Made by a program: the position numbers and the translations under genes | Shown here: positions 59,175 through 64,000 of the stretch, piece after piece | How positions within the stretch are numbered: the first letter of the stretch is position 1 | Layout: each line of letters begins with the position of its first letter | The notes under the pieces: generated by a model | Database searches by the model: none | Told to the model about the DNA's origin: nothing | What the model saw: the letters and a program-made list of their open reading frames with translations, nothing else | NCBI GenBank assembly: GCA_963675135.1 | Contig: OY776126.1 | Coordinates: forward strand, 17,735,195-17,799,194 | DNA length: 64,000 nucleotides | Direction of reading: 5' to 3' | From: Galeopsis tetrahit | Taxonomy: Eukaryota > Streptophyta > Magnoliopsida > Lamiales > Lamiaceae

Positions 59175-59774
59175 CAGGGGCGGACGCAGGATTCGAAGTT
59201 AGGGGGGGCCAAAAATACTGTTGTTGCATGTATCGTTTAATATTGATCGAGAATTAAAAAAAAATGAACATTCAAATTATTGAACACCGAAATTTTTTTT
59301 TTTTATTTTGTTTGATGCGATTTAAAATTAAAAAAATAATAAATTTAAAATATTAATTATATTTTCTTGATTAATCTCTCTTATTTAAGATTTTAGGGAC
59401 TAATTTTTTTTATTTATATAATATTACTATGTAAATTAAAAAAATACTACAGTAATACAAAATGATCATCTTTTTATCAATAATAGTCTCAAACATATAA
59501 AATATAATTATTTTAAAATTAATTATACAATTAAAATATGTACAAAATAATAAATTTAGTATATAAGTACAGAAAGTGTAATAAAAAAAATTATTTTGAG
59601 ACAATAATTGCAATAATCTTACTATCAAAATTACTTATTAAATTAATATATAATTAATTTTACTTAATATATTTTTTTAAAAATACAAAAAAAAAAAATT
59701 TAATATATATAAAGGAGAGGTGGGTGGGGGTTGGGGGGCCGGACCCCCTTGGTTGAACCGTGCGTCCGCCCCTG
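59175..59774. mobile_element. Non-autonomous hAT element, 600 bp, within the split MITE
   Basis: The ends are caggggcggacgcagg and ..gtgcgtccgcccctg. Perfect 8-bp duplications attgtgat flank it at 59167-59174 and 59775-59782. The interior is AT-rich without coding potential. Confidence 0.9.
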
Positions 59775-59868
59775 ATTGTGATGATTATTTTTATTTTGGG
59801 GGTGTGCAAAATTTTCAGGGATAAACAAAAAAGAAAAATATAAAAACTTTTCAGAGAGGGAGGGAGTA

Positions 59869-60185
59869 TTTAATTTTGGAAGATAATCAACATTTGTACT
59901 GGTCATAAATATGAAGAGTATGTCTTTCAAACGAATTTACAACACTGTGCAAATCACTTAAAATATGTAAATTAAAATTCATGGATCAACTTATTTTTAA
60001 TCGGGTCATAAAAAACAATTAGATTGAGTGTGAGTTTATTTGGTTGGATTTTAGATGTTTACAAATTTACACGAAAATGTTTGTGAAATACAAACGTTAT
60101 ATCGACCTTTTCCTTCATTTTCCAAAAAAAGTTTAGCAAGTATGAAGATTGCAAACATTTCAATATCTTGGGGCGTAGTGTAGGT
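59869..60185. other. Spacer between the nest and the next hAT element
   Basis: AT-rich DNA. No feature was recognised. Confidence 0.4.
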
Positions 60186-60840
60186 CAGGGCCGGTCCTAG
60201 GAATATCTGAGCCTGAATCGAACTTTAAAAAAGGGCCCCGTCTCTTCATATTTTTTATTTTAAATTAACTTATAAAATATAATGTAAAATAATTTTTAAA
60301 AGACTAACAATATATAAGTTTTAAAGGGCTAACAATATAGATTTTTTTTTACACGTTTTAGATTTTTTAATTTTTAACTAATAGATTTTTTAAGATTTTA
60401 ACTTATTTAATTAATTTTAAGAGATTTTTCAAATTTTTAATGTAATTATTATAATTTTTAGACATTTTAATGAGATTTTTTTTTATATAGACAATTTTAT
60501 AATTTTTTTATTTTTTATATGAATAATTTTAAATTTTAATGAAATTTTAAGAAAATTTTTAATGTTATTTTTTTAATTTTCAAATTTAAAGGATGTAAAT
60601 TGGAATATTTGCTCGAAATCTCAAATTTTTGATTTAAATTGGACAAAAATTTAAATGATATAAACTAAATTAGGCCTTTGTTGAGACTTTTTTCTTTCTA
60701 ATTTTTCCTTCCCCCTTCACTGTGTATATATATATATATATATATTATAAAAAATATCTTAAAACATGGGCCCCTAAAAAATTAAAATATTTCTGGGTCT
60801 GAATCGATCCCTCGTTGGCCTAACATTAGGACCGGGTCTG
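60186..60840. mobile_element. Non-autonomous hAT element, 655 bp
   Basis: The ends are cagggccggtcctagg and ..taggaccgggtctg. Perfect 8-bp duplications gtgtaggt flank it at 60178-60185 and 60841-60848. The interior is AT-rich with a (TA)n run near 60725-60745. No coding capacity. Confidence 0.88.
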
Positions 60841-60848
60841 GTGTAGGT

Positions 60849-62258
60849 TTTTCAGTAAAACAATTTTATTATGCAATTAATTTAAAACTATAATTTTAAA
60901 GTAAATATTTTTTTAATGAAGAAACTAATAATATCAAATAATAATTATATTTTAATAAAAACAAGTAATGTTATGTAAAATGCAATTCAATGTACAATTA
61001 ACTATCAAGGTGGACCAATTTTTTTACATTTAATATTATTACATTTTACGTACTCATTAGTCATATACTCATATATATATAGCATAATAATATTAATTCA
61101 AACTGTATTATTAGTAAAACATAATACAGAATGAAATGTGATATTGCAATTAAAATTTTATATTGATATCAACATCATTTAATGATAAAATTAAAATAAA
61201 TCCATATACATGATTGTGATATACATCATTGATTTATTTAGTTTTTATTATGATAATAATAATTAAAAAAAAAAAATATATATATATATATACCTCTCTT
61301 TCCTTGCCCTATCCCGTTCAAGAATTAGGTGTCTATCAAATCATTATTGGTAATTAATATGTAATTATTGGTAATTAATGCGCTTAGCTGGAGAATGATG
61401 ACTCAACTAGAGTTAATTATTGTGGACATTTCTATTTACACCCTTCTATCCATTTTAACTAGATTTTTGGGAGGAAAAAAATAATTAATTTTTTCTTTTA
61501 TCTTTAATTCATGTTTGTATTTCTTATAAGAAAAGAACACATTTATCTAAGTATTTATTAATTTTAAAAGATAAGTTTAAAAGAAATACAATTAATTTGC
61601 TTTGGTGTTTTTATTAAAACATTTTGAGAATAGTTTTGTGTTATCGATTTGTATCAATGATTAAATTGTTGATGAAATAATTGTTTAAGCCAGTTTTCAA
61701 TATTGTTTAAAAGTGATTTAGTTCTGGAAAAATGTTGGACCATTGGTGCTTTTATTGTTGTTTTTGTAGGTACATTTACACATCGAATTTATAGATTTCG
61801 GTATCAAAATAAATTAGTAAGATATTGATGAATATGTATGTTTCAACGTTATTGTAACTGTTAGGTAAATGTTCGGTATGATATTTAATACTACTTTTTT
61901 TTTTTGGAAAGATATTTAATACTACTTCCTACGTTCAAAAGCAATGTTCCTCTATTTATTTTAAATTGGTTTCAAAATATAGTTCACTTTCCCTTTTAAA
62001 GTGTGTAAATACTTAAAATACTTCTATTTAAGTAGATAATTATTATTTTAATGTTTAATAATTAAATGTATAAGTGATATTATATATTTATATTGACCTG
62101 TCTAATTTCTTTTTGGAAATTATCATTTTGAAACGGATGAATGAGTGGAAATCTTATTCCTCGATCTTTTTTATTTAAAATATTATTGTTAGAGGTTTAG
62201 TTCATTTCATGGACAACACGAAATAAAGAGTGGGGTTCACTATGCAGGATACAAAAGT
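60849..62258. other. AT-rich intergenic DNA
   Basis: No gene was recognised. There is a poly(A)-(TA)n microsatellite at 61264-61292. A worn mariner-like pair of ends (tactacttcctacgttcaaa near 61920; tttgaaacggatgaatgag near 62132) may mark an old MITE. Confidence 0.35.
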
Positions 62259-62285
62259 GTGATCTTATTTTTTTTTGGTGAATAT

Positions 62286-62552
62286 ATCATGGCTTCTAGA
62301 GCGTTGTTAAATCAATTCTCTAATATCTCGAATTCCTTTGTTAGAAGGGGTGTTAATGTTGTTGTGCACACTTTAGCTAGAAACTCATGTTTAGTTAATA
62401 ATCCGTCTTGTTGGACAAATTCATCAGATTTTATGGATGGACTTCCGTTTTCTCAATGTCTTTGTAATATTGGAAGCCGAGTCTTCCTGAGTTCGAAAAA
62501 AAGGAATTATAACGAAATTCAAAAATACATCAATGTCATTCTTGCCAGGTGA
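62286..62552 (+). pseudogene. Relic of a LINE-type RNase H domain (RVT_3-like), C-terminal part
   Basis: The frame reads FVRRGVNVVVHTLARNSCL, then WTNSSDFMDGLPFSQCL. This matches the end of the plant RVT_3 RNase H domain (..RRSAN..AH.LAR.., then a W-containing tail) seen in LINE-derived and related host proteins. The N-terminal half with the catalytic residues is not present, so this is a fragment. Confidence 0.5.
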
Positions 62553-62854
62553 TTCACGTATTATGCAACACCAAAATACACGACCGCAAGTATACGGCGT
62601 ATATTGTAGCGTGATAAGTACGAGGTCTCGGCCGTGATGTGCCTAGGTTGCTGATTTTCTGTCTCGAGGACCTCTATGTCGAGATGGAGGCTCGACCGTG
62701 GCTTTGTTTTGGCTTGAAAATTGGCTCGGCCATGCTCTTGCTTGACCTCGACCCTTTCTCGTTTCATGCATGTCTTTCGCCTCGGGTGTCCGATTGACTC
62801 GATTCTTTTGGCTATTCCACTCCGTTTTTCGAGAAGAATCCAATGGTGCACTCC
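62553..62854. other. Unassigned sequence, possibly an LTR remnant
   Basis: GC-richer than its neighbours, with accaaaatacacgaccgcaag near 62570 and several ctcg/cgag motifs (ggtctcggccg, gcctcgggtg). It continues beyond the hAT insertion at 63477. It may be a retrotransposon remnant; no coding sequence or boundary was found. Confidence 0.3.
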
Positions 62855-63468
62855 CAAGGACGGAGCCACATAGGGCCCAGCGGGGGCACTGGGCCCCCCA
62901 CCAATTTTTTTTTTTTTATATATATTTTTTTCGTTTTATAATTATTTGTATACTTTCTTTATTTGAGGCGTTTCAAGATTATTTGTACACTCATAATATG
63001 TAAATAATCTACAAAATTAATATTTTCACTACATCATTTTATTTTTAAAATTGTTACTCATTTTAATCTAAATTCTTCCCTACATCTCACTAAATTCTTA
63101 CCTCACTAAATCACCAAAAATACTCATTTATTTGACCCCTCCTCACTAAATTCACATTTCTTAAAAATTGAATTTGTCAACGTATGCAAGTCATTGCGGG
63201 ACGGAGGGAATATATTTTAAGTTATACATTTGTCTAATAGTGACTAATATATCTTAGCGGGATTGCACGTTAAATTTTAACACCGTTTCACCTATTGTTA
63301 ATTGGAACAATCAAAATTAATTTTCTTCGAAACATAACAAAAATCGTTAAATTTAAATTAATGAAATGAGATATTATAAAATTTATAATGAATTAAATAT
63401 AATATTATTTTATCTTTATATTAATGTAAATCGGGCCCCCCAATCTAAAATTTCTGGCTCCGTCACTG
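62855..63468. mobile_element. Non-autonomous hAT-type element, 614 bp
   Basis: It starts caaggacggagccac and ends ctggctccgtcactg. Perfect 8-bp duplications tgcactcc flank it at 62847-62854 and 63469-63476. Its right end and internal tcactaaatca motifs match the element at 15765-16422. A Stowaway-like fragment (gggacggagggaata) at about 63199 suggests a later insertion inside it. Confidence 0.88.
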
Positions 63469-63593
63469 TGCACTCCTATTCTTTATCCAGTGAAGTATGG
63501 TTGGTGTTTTGCTCCAAATTCCATCGTATTTCCTACAAAATCGACAAAACACAATATTTCCCTAATTTTGGCTCAAATCATCATAATCAGGCC

Positions 63594-64000
63594 ATCTCCA
63601 AGGGAGAGGCAAATGGCATGTTTATACCCCAATTGATCTCCAACGCATACGCAAACGGTGAGGCTAATTGCCATTGATGAATAGTGTGTGGCAAATTTAA
63701 ATTACAATAGAAAATAAAACGAACATACTACAAATTAAAATTGCCATTGATGAATAGTGTTGTGGCAAATTTGCCACAACACTATTCACGTGGCAAATAT
63801 TTTTTATTTATTTTATTTATTTATTTTATTATTTTGATTTTGATTTTAATTAATAATTATTAAGATTTTAAAATTAAAAGTATACAATTTAATTTTAAGA
63901 CAACATTAATAATTTAAATTACAAAAATACAATACGAAATAAAACATAAATACTACAAATTTAAATTACAATAGAAAATAAAACGAACATACTACAAATT
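63594..64000. repeat. Left part of an unfinished repeat with a perfect 36-bp palindrome
   Basis: From ggccatctccaagggagagg the sequence has a MITE-like look. It contains attgccattgatgaatagtg twice (about 63668 and 63739), an exact palindrome at 63752-63787 centred on aaattt, and a direct repeat of ~40 bp beginning aaattacaatagaaaataaa (about 63698 and 63963). It runs off the window. Confidence 0.5.

Larger units (their letters stand above)
48708..59866. mobile_element. Stowaway-type MITE split by a Tat retrotransposon and a hAT element
   Basis: MITE sequence lies at 48708-48817, 59083-59174 and 59783-59866, flanked by TA (48706-48707 and 59867-59868). The three parts add up to 286 bp. Their order and sequence match the uninterrupted 285-bp copy at 31768-32052. 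The two gaps are the Tat retrotransposon (48818-59077) and a hAT element (59175-59774), each with its own target duplication. Confidence 0.9.

Overview
The window is nuclear DNA of a flowering plant, most likely a eudicot. It has plant-type spliced genes (GT-AG introns), a pentatricopeptide repeat (PPR) gene, Ty3/gypsy elements of the Athila and Tat lineages, and AT-rich intergenic DNA full of Stowaway, hAT, Mutator-like and CACTA remnants. The species cannot be fixed from sequence alone; nothing prokaryotic or organellar was seen.

Layout. 1-3.26 kb: decayed CACTA (En/Spm) material. 3.25-9.7 kb: an Athila-type retrotransposon that inserted into a CACTA transposase-associated ORF; it has a 5' LTR and pol but no gag and no recognisable 3' LTR. 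12.7-15.2 kb, 18.4-20.5 kb, 25.5-27.6 kb and 45.1-47.2 kb: four pectin methylesterase genes (PME1-PME4 in this annotation), all on the + strand and all apparently intact, each with an N-terminal pectin methylesterase-inhibitor-like (PMEI) pro-region and a catalytic domain. 22.2-24.2 kb: an intronless P-class PPR gene between PME2 and PME3. 27.6-45 kb: gene-poor DNA with Stowaway MITEs, two inverted Mutator-like elements, a 2.3-kb hAT-type element holding other elements, and several hairpins. 48.7-59.9 kb: a nest in which a Stowaway MITE was split by a 10.26-kb Tat retrotransposon and then by a hAT element. 59.9-64 kb: two more hAT elements, a LINE-like RNase H relic and the start of another repeat.

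The PME genes should act in the cell wall: the enzymes remove methyl esters from homogalacturonan, and the pro-regions are thought to hold them inactive until they are cut at basic RRLL-type sites. PME1 and PME4 start with secretory signal peptides; PME2 and PME3 have a cytosolic tail and a membrane anchor. All four share one intron position, but other introns differ, so this is an old, diverged cluster. The PPR protein is probably an organellar RNA-binding protein unrelated to the PMEs.

The most unusual object is the Tat element. Its LTRs differ at 3 of 673 positions. It carries a precise 76-bp intron-like insertion in its archaeal-type RNase H domain. The integrase zinc finger and catalytic core are replaced by a piece of its own LTR. 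On the opposite strand it carries an intact three-exon ORF of 742 codons. All coordinates and splice sites were read by eye; family names rest on motif recognition, not on searches.
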